DNA of 64,000 nucleotides, taken from the NCBI RefSeq assembly GCF_040932485.1, contig NZ_JBFRBH010000001.1, forward strand, positions 1,488,001 through 1,552,000, in the 5' to 3' direction. The notes beneath the pieces are model-generated. The model was not told where the DNA came from and made no database searches. It saw nothing but the letters and a program-made list of their open reading frames with translations. The DNA comes from Gymnodinialimonas sp. 202GB13-11 (GTDB lineage Bacteria > Pseudomonadota > Alphaproteobacteria > Rhodobacterales > Rhodobacteraceae). Shown here piece after piece: positions 24,682-33,293 of this stretch; position 1 is the first letter of the stretch, and every line of letters begins with the position of its first letter. A program made the translations under genes and the position numbers.

Positions 24682-26277
24682 TTAGCTGTTCACCCCGCGA
24701 ATCTCCACCCCGAGGTTCGCAATCGCGTCCCGCAAGATGGCATTGCGCCCGTAGATGTCGTTGCGGAAGTTCAGGCGACCCTCGGTGTCGACCCAAGCCG
24801 TCCAATAAACAAGGTGCACCGGAACCGGCTCGACAAGATTTACCTGCGTCTCACGCCCCGAATTCAGGATCGTGTCGAAGAAGGTGCGCGGATCGTCTTC
24901 CTGCGCCGCCAACAGGTGGTAGGCCAGGTCGAACGGATCATCCAAACGGATACAGCCCGCCGAATAGGCCCGGACTTCGTGCGTCATCAAATGCTGGTCC
25001 GGGCTGTCGTGCAGGTAGATGTTCCACTGGTTGGGGAACATGAACTTCACAAGACCCAAAGCATTGCGCGGCCCGGGCGGCTGACGCAGGTCGAACGGAA
25101 AGTTCGACGCGGAGTAGCGCGACCAATCCACAGCGCCGCGGCTGACCGGGCGCCCGTTCGCCATCAGCTGCAGGTGGTTCGCGCCACCGGCAAGGATCGA
25201 CGGGATGTAGCCACGCGCAATCGAACGCGGGACATACCAGCTAGGGTTGATGACCATATGCTCCATCGTGTCGGAGAATTCCGGTGTCCGGCGGTCGCTG
25301 TCGCGGCTGCCGATTACCGAGCGAGTGATGAAGGTCACTTCGCCATCGTCGATCACACGGGTGTGGAAATCGGGCAGGTTTACGAAGATGTGGCGATCAC
25401 CACGGTCAAAGTTCATCCAACGCTGCCGCTCCATCGCAAGGATGACTTCCGACAGATGCTCTGCCGCCGACCGGTTCACCGCGCGGATCGTCTCACCACC
25501 GGCAATGCCATCGGCGCTGATGCCATTGTCGATCTGGAATTCAACGACGGCCTGCTGAATGCGTGCGTCATATTCCGCTGTCATCGAGCGTTCGAGATAG
25601 CCCATCGTGATCAGGCGATTGCGCAGCTGCACCACAGCGTCACCCGTTGCGCCAGGCGCGAGAGATCCCGCCTGCACAGTCGGACCATAACCGCCATTGT
25701 CGATCAGGTTTTCCAGATGCAGCTTGGCGCGCATCAGGCGCGTATATTCCGGGTGCTGCGGCGCCAGCGTGGCGATGTATTCATAGGGGTTTGCGTCCAC
25801 GAACTCCGTGAACAGCTCAAGCGGATCGCGACGCGGCAAGGTGTGAACGATATCACCTACGATATCGCCCGGCTCAAGGAAGCCAGAATGAATGTCCTGC
25901 GCATATTGCAGGAAGAGGAGCGAGGCCTGCACATCAGCACGGCCCATCTCATAGGGGTTGGTGGCGTTCTCAAAGGCCGCGACCAGGTCTGTCGTGTCAT
26001 AGCGCTGCGTCGGCAGGCCATGATTGTGCGCCTCCGCCAATGCGCTGAACAGCGCGTTCCGGCGATCGGCTGCATCTACGGTCGTCCAGATCGGCTGGAA
26101 ATCCCGCTCCCGATAGAATGCGGCCAATTGCTCCTCGGTGGAGGACGCCTCGGCAATGGCTTGCCGCAAGCTGGAAAAAGCCTGTGCTTCGGCCTGCGTC
26201 GGCGCAAGAACGAGCGTCACAACGGGCGTGGTGGCCAAGGCGAGCGAGAGAAGCGAAAGCCTCGCGAGTTTCAACAT
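24682..26277 (-). CDS. L,D-transpeptidase, YcbB (LdtD)-like
   Basis: 531-residue exported enzyme that makes 3-3 cross-links in peptidoglycan. Signal peptide 1-32 (LAPTQAEAQA). A central peptidoglycan-binding-like segment (GDAVVQLRNRLITMGYL ... ADGIAGGETIRAVN) is followed by the YkuD catalytic domain: HLMTHEVRAYSAGCIRL, with nucleophile Cys442. The true start is the ATG at 26277; a longer reading to 26355 is not supported. It is the first gene of the minus-strand run toward lpxD, 30 bases apart, and divergent from the YcbK-like gene, which is also a peptidoglycan enzyme. Confidence 0.93.
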   Translation of the reverse strand: MLKLARLSLLSLALATTPVVTLVLAPTQAEAQAFSSLRQAIAEASSTEEQLAAFYRERDFQPIWTTVDAADRRNALFSALAEAHNHGLPTQRYDTTDLVAAFENATNPYEMGRADVQASLLFLQYAQDIHSGFLEPGDIVGDIVHTLPRRDPLELFTEFVDANPYEYIATLAPQHPEYTRLMRAKLHLENLIDNGGYGPTVQAGSLAPGATGDAVVQLRNRLITMGYLERSMTAEYDARIQQAVVEFQIDNGISADGIAGGETIRAVNRSAAEHLSEVILAMERQRWMNFDRGDRHIFVNLPDFHTRVIDDGEVTFITRSVIGSRDSDRRTPEFSDTMEHMVINPSWYVPRSIARGYIPSILAGGANHLQLMANGRPVSRGAVDWSRYSASNFPFDLRQPPGPRNALGLVKFMFPNQWNIYLHDSPDQHLMTHEVRAYSAGCIRLDDPFDLAYHLLAAQEDDPRTFFDTILNSGRETQVNLVEPVPVHLVYWTAWVDTEGRLNFRNDIYGRNAILRDAIANLGVEIRGVNS

Positions 26278-26671
26278 GTTAACGTATCCCCGGTTGGAAA
26301 TGTGTGGTGCAGCCGTCAATGCCTCACCCTTACGTGAGCCTGCGCGCAAGTCCATTCACGTTTCTGCAAGTTTTTCAGGGTAGTTTCACGGATGCAACGG
26401 CGGGTTTCCGGACCTGTCACATCATAATGAGAGGTTTCGTGAACACGTCCCTGCCGCGGCGTCATCGGCAATTTTCCGCTAAACCGGCAGAAAATCGCCG
26501 AAATTCGGGGACATATCCACAAGCTAAGGGCATCGGGGCTTTCAGAAAAGTTTCGATTGTGTCATTCAAGCCGCACTGAGCCTGTGGGGATGGCACACGA
26601 GTTTGTGATGATCGCATGGACAAGCGATCGAGGTGCTGAATGGAACGGGCAGAACAAGGGGCAATGAACCC
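26278..26671. other. Divergent promoter region between the L,D-transpeptidase and YcbK-like genes
   Basis: 394 bases holding both promoters, though I cannot fix -35/-10 boxes with confidence. It contains an inverted repeat GGCAATTTTC / GAAAATCGCC (26467-26476 and 26490-26499, one mismatch) and a short GATCGC / GCGATC pair near 26609. No gene is seen. Confidence 0.55.
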
Positions 26672-27232
26672 ATGACGACAACGAATTTTACGCGGCGCGC
26701 GCTCATGCGTGCGTTCGCCGCCACCACTGTTGCGGCTGCACCAGTGATGGCCAACGCGACCGGCCTTCTTCGAGGCGCAGGCGATATCCGCCGCCTCAAC
26801 ATGTACAACGGCCGCGCGGGCGAAAGCCTGAACATGATCTACTGGATCGAGGGCGAATATATCGCGCCCGCTCTGGATGAAGTGAACTACTTCATGCGCG
26901 ATTGGCGCAACGATCAGGTGATCGACATCAACATTCGCACCATCGACATCATGGCCGCAGCGCACAATTTGCTTGAGACATCCGAGCCTTACACGCTCCT
27001 CTCCGGCTACCGTTCGCCTGAAACGAATGCCATGCTGCGCCGCCGGTCGTCGGGTGTTGCCCGCAATTCGCGGCACATCCGTGGCGAGGCGGCGGACCTG
27101 CAGCTGCAGTCGCGCTCGGTCACGCAGATGTTTAATGCGGCACGCTCTTGCAACGCGGGTGGCGTTGGTCGTTACTCTCGCTCGAACTTCGTGCATATGG
27201 ATTGCGGCCCTGTCCGCACTTGGGGTGGCTGA
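26672..27232 (+). CDS. YcbK-like (DUF882, peptidase M15 family) exported protein
   Basis: 186 residues. Twin-arginine type leader (FTRRALMRAFAATTVAAAP). The mature part has the metallopeptidase M15 pattern of the DUF882 family: YTLLSGYRSPETNAMLRR, then the zinc ligands His and Asp in SRHIRGEAADLQ and a third His in FVHMDCG. It probably cleaves or binds peptidoglycan peptides in the periplasm. Start chosen at the ATG 26672 (a longer reading from 26633 lacks a ribosome site). Pairing with a divergent L,D-transpeptidase, as with E. coli ycbB-ycbK, supports a cell-wall role. A terminator follows. Confidence 0.9.
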   Translation: MTTTNFTRRALMRAFAATTVAAAPVMANATGLLRGAGDIRRLNMYNGRAGESLNMIYWIEGEYIAPALDEVNYFMRDWRNDQVIDINIRTIDIMAAAHNLLETSEPYTLLSGYRSPETNAMLRRRSSGVARNSRHIRGEAADLQLQSRSVTQMFNAARSCNAGGVGRYSRSNFVHMDCGPVRTWGG

Positions 27233-27266
27233 AGGCAAAACGCCGAACCACCCCGAAGGTTCCATC

Positions 27267-27294
27267 ACGCCCCGCCCTGCCCGCGGGGCGTTTT
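27267..27294 (+). terminator. Intrinsic terminator after the YcbK-like gene
   Basis: Perfect nine-pair stem ACGCCCCGC / GCGGGGCGT with a seven-base loop and a TTTT tail, 35 bases past the stop. Confidence 0.85.
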
Positions 27295-27363
27295 CATGTC
27301 CGCCCATTGGACAAGTGACCACCGGCTCCCCATATTCCTGAAGGAAACCAGAAGGGGAGCATA

Positions 27364-27807
27364 ATGTCCGAATTCACCAAGAACCCCGACGTGATCGCCA
27401 CGCTGACGCCCGAGCAATACCGCGTCACACAGCAAAGCGGCACGGAACGCCCCGGCACGGGCGAATATCTCGATAACAAGGAACCTGGCATTTACGTCGA
27501 CATCGTCTCTGGCGAGCCTTTGTTTGCCTCGTCCGACAAGTATGAGTCCGGTTGCGGCTGGCCCTCGTTTACCAAGCCCATCGACAACGTGACCGAGCAT
27601 CGTGACACGACACACGGCATGATCCGGACCGAGGTCCGGTCCAAGCACGGCGACAGCCATCTGGGCCATGTCTTCCCCGACGGACCGCGTGATCGCGGTG
27701 GCCTGCGCTATTGCATCAACTCCGCCAGCCTCCGGTTCATCCATCGCGACGAGATGGAGGCCGAGGGCTACGGCAAATACATTGATCAAGTGGAGGACGT
27801 GGCATGA
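27364..27807 (+). CDS. msrB: Peptide-methionine (R)-S-oxide reductase MsrB
   Basis: 147-residue repair enzyme that reduces the R epimer of methionine sulfoxide. SGCGWPSF and [11 protein letters not shown] blocks are diagnostic, and the catalytic Cys is in [11 protein letters not shown]. The two CxxC zinc pairs of many MsrB proteins are absent, placing it in the non-zinc type. Start at ATG 27364 after GGGGAGC. The stop overlaps msrA by four bases, so both epimers are handled from one transcript. Confidence 0.95.
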   Translation: MSEFTKNPDVIATLTPEQYRVTQQSGTERPGTGEYLDNKEPGIYVDIVSGEPLFASSDKYESGCGWPSFTKPIDNVTEHRDTTHGMIRTEVRSKHGDSHLGHVFPDGPRDRGGLRYCINSASLRFIHRDEMEAEGYGKYIDQVEDVA

Positions 27808-28313
27808 GTGACCGCGCAGTACTGGCCGGCGGCTGTTTCTGGGGTATGCAGGACCTGATCCGCAAGCTGCCCGGCGTTGAGAAAACGCGTGTGGGCTATA
27901 CGGGCGGCGACGTACCGAACGCGACTTATCGCAACCATGGCACACACGCCGAAGGCATTGAAATCATTTATGATCCCAATGTCATCAGCTACCGTAAGCT
28001 GCTGGAATTCTTCTTCCAGATCCACGATCCCACCACGCTGAACCGGCAGGGCAATGATCGCGGGATGAGCTATCGCTCTGCCATCTATTACGTCGACGAA
28101 GACCAGCGCCAGGAGGCCCTGAATACCATCGCTGACGTCAACCATAGCGGGATTTGGCCCGGCCCGGTTGTCACGGAGGTTGAGCCCGTAGGCGATTTCT
28201 GGGAAGCTGAGCCTGAGCATCAGGATTATCTGGAGCGGATTCCGAATGGCTATACCTGCCATTTCCCGCGTCCCGACTGGGTGCTGCCGAAACGGACCCA
28301 AGCAGCGGAGTAA
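27804..28313 (+). CDS. msrA: Peptide-methionine (S)-S-oxide reductase MsrA
   Basis: 169-residue partner of MsrB, specific for the S epimer. The catalytic motif GCFWG lies at residues 10-14, followed by the VGYTGG segment and the [14 protein letters not shown] block. ATGA overlap with msrB. Cytoplasmic, with no signal peptide. The recycling cysteine would be the C-terminal one in GYTCHF. Confidence 0.95.
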   Translation: MSDRAVLAGGCFWGMQDLIRKLPGVEKTRVGYTGGDVPNATYRNHGTHAEGIEIIYDPNVISYRKLLEFFFQIHDPTTLNRQGNDRGMSYRSAIYYVDEDQRQEALNTIADVNHSGIWPGPVVTEVEPVGDFWEAEPEHQDYLERIPNGYTCHFPRPDWVLPKRTQAAE

Positions 28314-28318
28314 GACCC

Positions 28319-28459
28319 ATGGCCATTCGACATATCGCCGTTTTCGTGATCCTCGCGGGCGTCTATGCCGGGTGGACAATGCTTGCCAAACGCAAAGAGG
28401 CTGCCGCCCGGAATGAGGCGGCGGCCAACATGCAATCCCCGAAAGCTGACGAGGCTTAG
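28319..28459 (+). CDS. 46-residue single-pass membrane peptide
   Basis: A small open frame starting at ATG 28319, five bases after the msrA stop. The first 22 residues (IRHIAVFVILAGVYAGWTML) form one transmembrane helix, followed by a charged Ala/Lys/Glu tail. It has no strong ribosome site, but coupling to msrA is possible. The stop overlaps the convergent Ldh2-family gene by four bases. Too small for family assignment; coding potential rests on the hydrophobic profile and position. Confidence 0.5.
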   Translation: MAIRHIAVFVILAGVYAGWTMLAKRKEAAARNEAAANMQSPKADEA

Positions 28460-29442
28460 GCGTTCGCCAGCGTCTGTGCCTGCGCCCAAAGCGCATCGGG
28501 TACGTCCACCGGATCTAAGTGCCTGCGCGGCACACCGGGAATGCGACCTTCCCCGCCATCTGACGCGATCACATCTGCCACCCGAGCCAAGCGTTCGCGC
28601 ATGACATCACCGCCTGCATGGGCGTCGGGGTCGATAAGCAGGTAGGTCTGCCCCAGATCGTGGGGCGGCCCATCGGGCAGTTTCAGCCCTTTCACGTCCA
28701 GCGAATTGACCGATCCGGTCAGGCCTGCGGCCATCACCTCCACCAGCAGGCCAAATGCCCACCCTTTCGGCCCGGCCGCACTGACCAACGCGCCTTTCAA
28801 CGCCGCTTCGGGATCAGTCGTCGGCTGCCCCTCCGCATCCACGGCCCATCCGAGCGGGATCGCCTCGCCCGCCGCCTTCGCCATGGTGATCTTCCCAAGC
28901 GCCACGGCGGAGGTCGAGAAATCGGCATGCATCACCGGCGCGCCCTCGCCCGGAATGGTCATCGCAATTGGGTTCGTGCCGAGGACCGGCGCGCGGCCTC
29001 CGGGCGCCGCAACGATGGCAGAGGCATTGGTGAAGCCAATCCCGATCAACCCCTCAGCCGCGATCTGTTCGGTGAAAAACCCAAGCGAGGTACACGTATG
29101 GGCATGGGCCACGGTCAATGTTGCCACACCGTTTTCCCGTGCTGCCTCAATGGCTTGCGGCAAGGCACGGGTGAAGGCCGGCTGCGCAAAGCCAAGCCGC
29201 GCATCGGCTACAACCACGCCGGGCTTGGGGCGGGAAATGTCTGGTTCGACCGTCCCGTTCACCCGGCCCGACCGCAACTGCGTGCAATAGCTCTCAAGGT
29301 AATAGAGGCCGCAGATGATATTGCCCGTCTCTTCGGCCCGGGCCACGGCACGCGCCACTTCTGCCGCCTGAAACGCCCCTGCCCCATGGGCAAGCAAGGC
29401 CGCCTCGGCCGTCGTGCGTATGTCTGAAACGGAAACCTGCAT
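28456..29442 (-). CDS. Ldh2-family NAD(P)-dependent oxidoreductase (malate/lactate dehydrogenase-like)
   Basis: 328-residue cytoplasmic enzyme of the Ldh2/DpkA/AllD family, which reduces or oxidises 2-oxo or imino acids with NAD(P). The family core is clear: a PVLGTNPIAMTIPGEG segment, DFSTSAVALGKI, and an AAGPKGWAFGLLVEVMA block. ATG at 29442. The N-terminal motif that is normally GHxSHGV, with catalytic Ser-His, reads GNIICGL here, so the Ser-His pair is replaced by Ile-Cys. Substrate and activity may therefore differ. Probably monocistronic, downstream of the tRNA-Arg gene. Confidence 0.88.
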   Translation of the reverse strand: MQVSVSDIRTTAEAALLAHGAGAFQAAEVARAVARAEETGNIICGLYYLESYCTQLRSGRVNGTVEPDISRPKPGVVVADARLGFAQPAFTRALPQAIEAARENGVATLTVAHAHTCTSLGFFTEQIAAEGLIGIGFTNASAIVAAPGGRAPVLGTNPIAMTIPGEGAPVMHADFSTSAVALGKITMAKAAGEAIPLGWAVDAEGQPTTDPEAALKGALVSAAGPKGWAFGLLVEVMAAGLTGSVNSLDVKGLKLPDGPPHDLGQTYLLIDPDAHAGGDVMRERLARVADVIASDGGEGRIPGVPRRHLDPVDVPDALWAQAQTLANA

Positions 29443-29581
29443 GCTCTTTCCCCTCTGCAAACTCTTCGTCGGCACGCATCCACATCGCGCCCCGAAAGGC
29501 AAGTAATCCTGCGCGTCGGAAGTCTTAAGAAATCGTAAACGGATTTGGCTTTATCGTTTTAAATCAACCGCGTAACCCACA

Positions 29582-29597
29582 TGCTCACGCGTGAGCA
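29582..29597. repeat. 16-base perfect palindrome between tRNA-Arg and the Ldh2-like gene
   Basis: TGCTCACG directly followed by CGTGAGCA, 28 bases past the tRNA 3' end and 140 bases upstream of the Ldh2-like start. No T run follows, so an operator is more likely than a terminator. Confidence 0.45.
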
Positions 29598-29625
29598 GAG
29601 CCGCAATCCGGTCTTCTGAAAGAAA

Positions 29626-29702
<77 letters not shown>

Positions 29703-29755
29703 GCGTGGCGAGCGGTATAGACCCGGGTCCCGGCTACCGCAATCGGAAATAGGGC

Positions 29756-30754
29756 TCAGGCCGCGTGTTGTGTGACGTGATCCAACGCCCGCAGGACGAC
29801 CTCCGGCCCTGCCCCATCGCGGTGGGCCTCTTCCGACAGTGTCCGCTTCCAGCCCCGTGCACCGGGCCGTCCTGCAAACAGCCCAAGCATATGACGCGTT
29901 ATCTGGTTCAAACGGCCACCAACACTCAGATGCGCCTCGATATACGGCAGCATGGCGACAGCCGCATCTTCCGCAGATCGTACCGCCGGAACATCGCCGA
30001 ACATCAACGCGTCCGCGTTGAGCAGAATATCGGCAGGCGTATGGTAGGCAGCCCGCCCAATCATCACGCCATCCATGCCGTGGTCGAGGTGCACCTGCGC
30101 TGCGTCGAGGGATGTTACACCGCCATTGATCGACAAGTGCAGATCAGGAAAAGCCGCTTTCATTCGGTAAACCAACGGATAGTCCAAGGGCGGCACGTCG
30201 CGGTTCTGCTTCGGGCTAAGCCCCTCCAACCATGCTTTTCGCGCATGGATCGTTGCGCGTTTGATCCCTGCCTTCTCCATCGCTTCCAGGAACCGAGGCA
30301 GAGCCTCTTCCGGGTCTTGCTCATCAACACCGATGCGGCATTTAACGGTTACTTCAACGTCGCTCTGGTCCTGCATCGCCTTGACGCAATCGGCTACGAG
30401 GTCAGGCTGTCGCATCAGCACCGCCCCAAAACAGCCTGACTGTACACGGTCTGATGGGCAGCCGACGTTCAGGTTGATCTCATCGTATCCGTAGCCGCTG
30501 GCAATGCGCGTGGCCTCCGCCAGTTCCGCGGGGTCGGAGCCCCCCAATTGCAAGGCGACCGGGTGTTCTGCGGCGTCGAAGGTCAACAGGTGCAAAGCGT
30601 CGCCACGGGTGATGGCCGGCGCGGTCACCATTTCCGTGTACAACAAAGCGCGGCGCGACAGCACGCGATGAAAGAACCGGCAATGCCGATCGGTCCAATC
30701 CATCATCGGGGCCACGGACAGCTTCGCCGCCTCGGTGACTGCGTCTGCACGCAT
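29756..30754 (-). CDS. dusA: tRNA-dihydrouridine synthase DusA
   Basis: 332-residue FMN enzyme that reduces uridines in the tRNA D loop. TIM-barrel marks are SVAPMMDWTDRHCR, the INLNVGCPSDRVQ block with the catalytic Cys, VKCRIGVD, and the SINGGVTSLD / GVMIGRAAYHTP phosphate-binding segments. The DusA subfamily is indicated by the TDRHCRFFHR and ARKAWLEGLSPKQNR blocks. ATG at 30754 with GAGGAG upstream; a longer reading is rejected. It lies directly upstream of a tRNA gene, both on the minus strand. Confidence 0.94.
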   Translation of the reverse strand: MRADAVTEAAKLSVAPMMDWTDRHCRFFHRVLSRRALLYTEMVTAPAITRGDALHLLTFDAAEHPVALQLGGSDPAELAEATRIASGYGYDEINLNVGCPSDRVQSGCFGAVLMRQPDLVADCVKAMQDQSDVEVTVKCRIGVDEQDPEEALPRFLEAMEKAGIKRATIHARKAWLEGLSPKQNRDVPPLDYPLVYRMKAAFPDLHLSINGGVTSLDAAQVHLDHGMDGVMIGRAAYHTPADILLNADALMFGDVPAVRSAEDAAVAMLPYIEAHLSVGGRLNQITRHMLGLFAGRPGARGWKRTLSEEAHRDGAGPEVVLRALDHVTQHAA

Positions 30755-30898
30755 CGGAAACTCCTCGGACGCACCCACGCCCAGTATTATCTTTGGAGGA
30801 ACCCTATACGCCGACAGTATTTGTCCTGCCACCCCACCGGGCTTCAGCGCATGGAGGAGATCGGTAGAGGCTGCCTTTTGGGGCCGCGTTGAACGGAG

Positions 30899-32185
30899 CT
30901 ACGACACGGAGGCTTCGGCCAATGCTTTTGCAGCTTGACCGACGGCGTGCTCCGTTAGCTGCAAGTCCTCCTCGCGCAAGGCAAGTGATGGGTAGAGCTT
31001 GCCGGGTGACTTGAACACGCCATTGTCCCTTAGCACCCTGTTCCAAGTTTCATTCATCCTCGGATCGCTGTGTTTCGCGCTTCGGTAATCAACGGGATCA
31101 CCTTGCGTGAAGTAAATGTCGAACAGCGTTGGGTCGCCACAGATGCGATGCGGAATTCCGTGTGCGGTCAGAGCGGAAGACTGCATGTCCTTAAGGGTTT
31201 GACCCAACTCTCGTAACTTATCGTACTGCCCCGGTCGTCGCAGGATCTCCATCGTCTTGAGGCCTGCGGCGGCAGCCACTGGATTACCCGACAGCGTACC
31301 AAGCTGCATCAGCCATTTGTCCGCGCCGACGGCGGATTTGTCGAAATGCGCCATGATCTCGGGCTTGGCCCCGAGTGCGGCTAGAGGAAAGCCGCCACCA
31401 ATAATCTTGCCCAAGGTACAGATGTCAGGTGTCACGCTATAGCGTTCTTGCCCGCCGCCATAGGCAAGGCGAAAGCCAGTGACGATCTCGTCAAAGATCA
31501 GCAGCACGCCATACTTGTCGCAAAGATCGCGCAGTCCTTGCAAAAATCCGGGACGCGCGGGGATGATCCGTTGCAAGGGTTCGGCAATGACGGCTGCAAC
31601 ATCATCGTGTTCGGCCAAAAGGGACGCCACAGCATCCAGATCATTGAATGGCGCGATCAGCATGTCATCGGCCACGCCCTGCGGGATGCCGGCGCTGTCG
31701 GGCACTGCAGTCGGAAAATTGACCTCACGCGTGGGGGCCAGACTCATCTGAGCCTCGGCGGACATACCGTGATAGCCCCCCTCGAATTTGAGGATCTTGG
31801 CCTTGCCAGTATAGGCCCGGGCAAGACGGATGGCGTACATGTCGGCCTCACCGCCGGAGGCAACAAAGCGCACTTGTTCGCAACAAGGCACAGCATCAAC
31901 GATAGCCTCAGCCAGTTCGATCCCGCGCGCGTTATTGGCGAAAAACGTCATGCCTTTGGGTAGCTGCTCAAGCACGGCTTCCATCACCTCACGGTCGCCA
32001 TGGCCCAAAAGCATGGGTCCTGAGCCGATGAGATAGTCGACATATTCCCGCCCCTCTTCATCCCAGACACGGCTGCCCTCGCCCCGCGCAATGACGATGC
32101 CAGGATCAAAATTCCCGAAGCCTGCGGCGGGCAGCACCTTCCGCGCGCGGGCGATCCAGTCAGCTTGGGTATGGAGGCGGTTCAT
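30899..32185 (-). CDS. Class-III aminotransferase, glutamate-1-semialdehyde aminomutase-like
   Basis: 428-residue PLP enzyme, fold-type I. Blocks seen are GSGPMLLGHGDREV, RFVASGGEADMYAIRLARA, ILKFEGGYHGMS, LLIFDEIVTGFR (PLP-binding Asp), and the Schiff-base Lys in TLGKIIGGGFPLAALG. It resembles HemL but belongs to the catabolic relatives. The start is ATG 32185, four bases after the enolase-superfamily gene stop. It ends the minus-strand half of the RpiR-centred island, so it probably transaminates or isomerises an amino-acid-derived product of that pathway. Housekeeping hemL is less likely given the context. Confidence 0.88.
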   Translation of the reverse strand: MNRLHTQADWIARARKVLPAAGFGNFDPGIVIARGEGSRVWDEEGREYVDYLIGSGPMLLGHGDREVMEAVLEQLPKGMTFFANNARGIELAEAIVDAVPCCEQVRFVASGGEADMYAIRLARAYTGKAKILKFEGGYHGMSAEAQMSLAPTREVNFPTAVPDSAGIPQGVADDMLIAPFNDLDAVASLLAEHDDVAAVIAEPLQRIIPARPGFLQGLRDLCDKYGVLLIFDEIVTGFRLAYGGGQERYSVTPDICTLGKIIGGGFPLAALGAKPEIMAHFDKSAVGADKWLMQLGTLSGNPVAAAAGLKTMEILRRPGQYDKLRELGQTLKDMQSSALTAHGIPHRICGDPTLFDIYFTQGDPVDYRSAKHSDPRMNETWNRVLRDNGVFKSPGKLYPSLALREEDLQLTEHAVGQAAKALAEASVS

Positions 32186-32189
32186 GGGA

Positions 32190-33293
32190 TCAATCCAATA
32201 CCAGGTCAGGTGAGCCGAGGAGGTCTTCGTCGATCGTGATCCCCAAACCGGGGCCGTCTGGGGGGGCAATGAGACCGGAGGTTCGGCTTGGTGCATTCGG
32301 TGCGAGGCGTGGGCTGACATAGCCCGAAAGATCGCAAACGTTAAGAAGGCGCGATGGCGGACTGGCGGCACCCAGATGGAGGGCTGCGGCGGTGACGATG
32401 TCACTTCCCCATGTGCATTCGATGCACATCTTTGCCCCAAGATGCAGACAGAGATCGCGTGCGCGGCGTGTTGCAGATAACCCACCAAACTTGGACAGCT
32501 TCAGCGCAACCGCATCCATGATGCCCAATGCATGCGCGGCCAGAAGCGATCCGGTATCGTGCGCCAATTCATCCAATTTCATGGGCACGCCAGTTGCCGA
32601 TTGCACGCGAGCGCAATCTTCCAGTGTTGCGCAAGGCTGCTCCAGCATCACATCCAGATGCGCAGCACCGCGTCCCACACGGATCGCGTCCAGCGTCGTC
32701 GCGCCGCAATTCCAATCGCCGTATACCAACGGACCGGGACCAACCGCCTCCCGCACCTTGGCAAGGCGTTCGACATCTGTTTGCCAATCCCCCGACGCAC
32801 CGAGTTTTGCCTGAAACTGAGTGATACCGCTGGCCTTCGCCTCGCGCGCGATGCGGGCCATTTCATCTGGGTCAACGCAGGTGATCGAATGGTAAAGCGG
32901 CAAATCCGGCTGACGCCGTCCGCCCAACAGAGTGTAAAGCGGCAGGCCCGCGGCCTGTCCCGTCAAATCCCATAGCGCCAAATCAATGGCAGATTTCGCA
33001 TAGCGGTGCCCGATCAGGTGCGTATCTACACGCGCCATCAGCGCGTCTGCACCAAGTGGATCAGCCCCCAAAAGCACCGAAGCACATTCCGTCAACGCCG
33101 GGGCCACGCCGCGTGCATAAGCAGGCAGGTAATGCGGGATTGGACAGACCTCGCCCCAGCCGGTCAGCCCGGCATCGGTTCCAACCGCGACAACAACGGT
33201 TTCCACCGTCGCACAGGTCTTACCCTCGGCCATGTAATAGGTCGCATGACTGGTCAGCGGGATGTGCCAGATCGATATTCGGGTGATCTTCAT
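32190..33293 (-). CDS. Enolase-superfamily (MR/MLE) epimerase, copy A
   Basis: 367-residue enzyme of the mandelate racemase/muconate lactonising family, which abstracts the alpha proton of a carboxylate. Metal ligands are Asp193, Glu218 and Asp241 (YGDWN, LEQP, KLDE); catalytic lysines are Lys163 in FQAKLG and Lys265 in LKLSK. The late WGSDIVTAAALHL segment resembles 4-hydroxyproline betaine 2-epimerase (HpbD), which fits the betaine-type neighbours. It overlaps copy B by four bases. The substrate assignment is inference; a racemase or cycloisomerase of another amino acid derivative is possible. Confidence 0.87.
   Translation of the reverse strand: MKITRISIWHIPLTSHATYYMAEGKTCATVETVVVAVGTDAGLTGWGEVCPIPHYLPAYARGVAPALTECASVLLGADPLGADALMARVDTHLIGHRYAKSAIDLALWDLTGQAAGLPLYTLLGGRRQPDLPLYHSITCVDPDEMARIAREAKASGITQFQAKLGASGDWQTDVERLAKVREAVGPGPLVYGDWNCGATTLDAIRVGRGAAHLDVMLEQPCATLEDCARVQSATGVPMKLDELAHDTGSLLAAHALGIMDAVALKLSKFGGLSATRRARDLCLHLGAKMCIECTWGSDIVTAAALHLGAASPPSRLLNVCDLSGYVSPRLAPNAPSRTSGLIAPPDGPGLGITIDEDLLGSPDLVLD

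Noticed and set aside
24667-26337. 556-codon open frame on the plus strand opposite the L,D-transpeptidase
   Set aside because: The minus strand has a full signal peptide and YkuD active site; the plus-strand product is Arg/His-rich without domains.
26512-26524. DnaA-box-like TATCCACAA in the gap before the YcbK-like gene
   Set aside because: A single imperfect box without neighbours, AT-rich unwinding region or dnaA/hemE context; not an origin.
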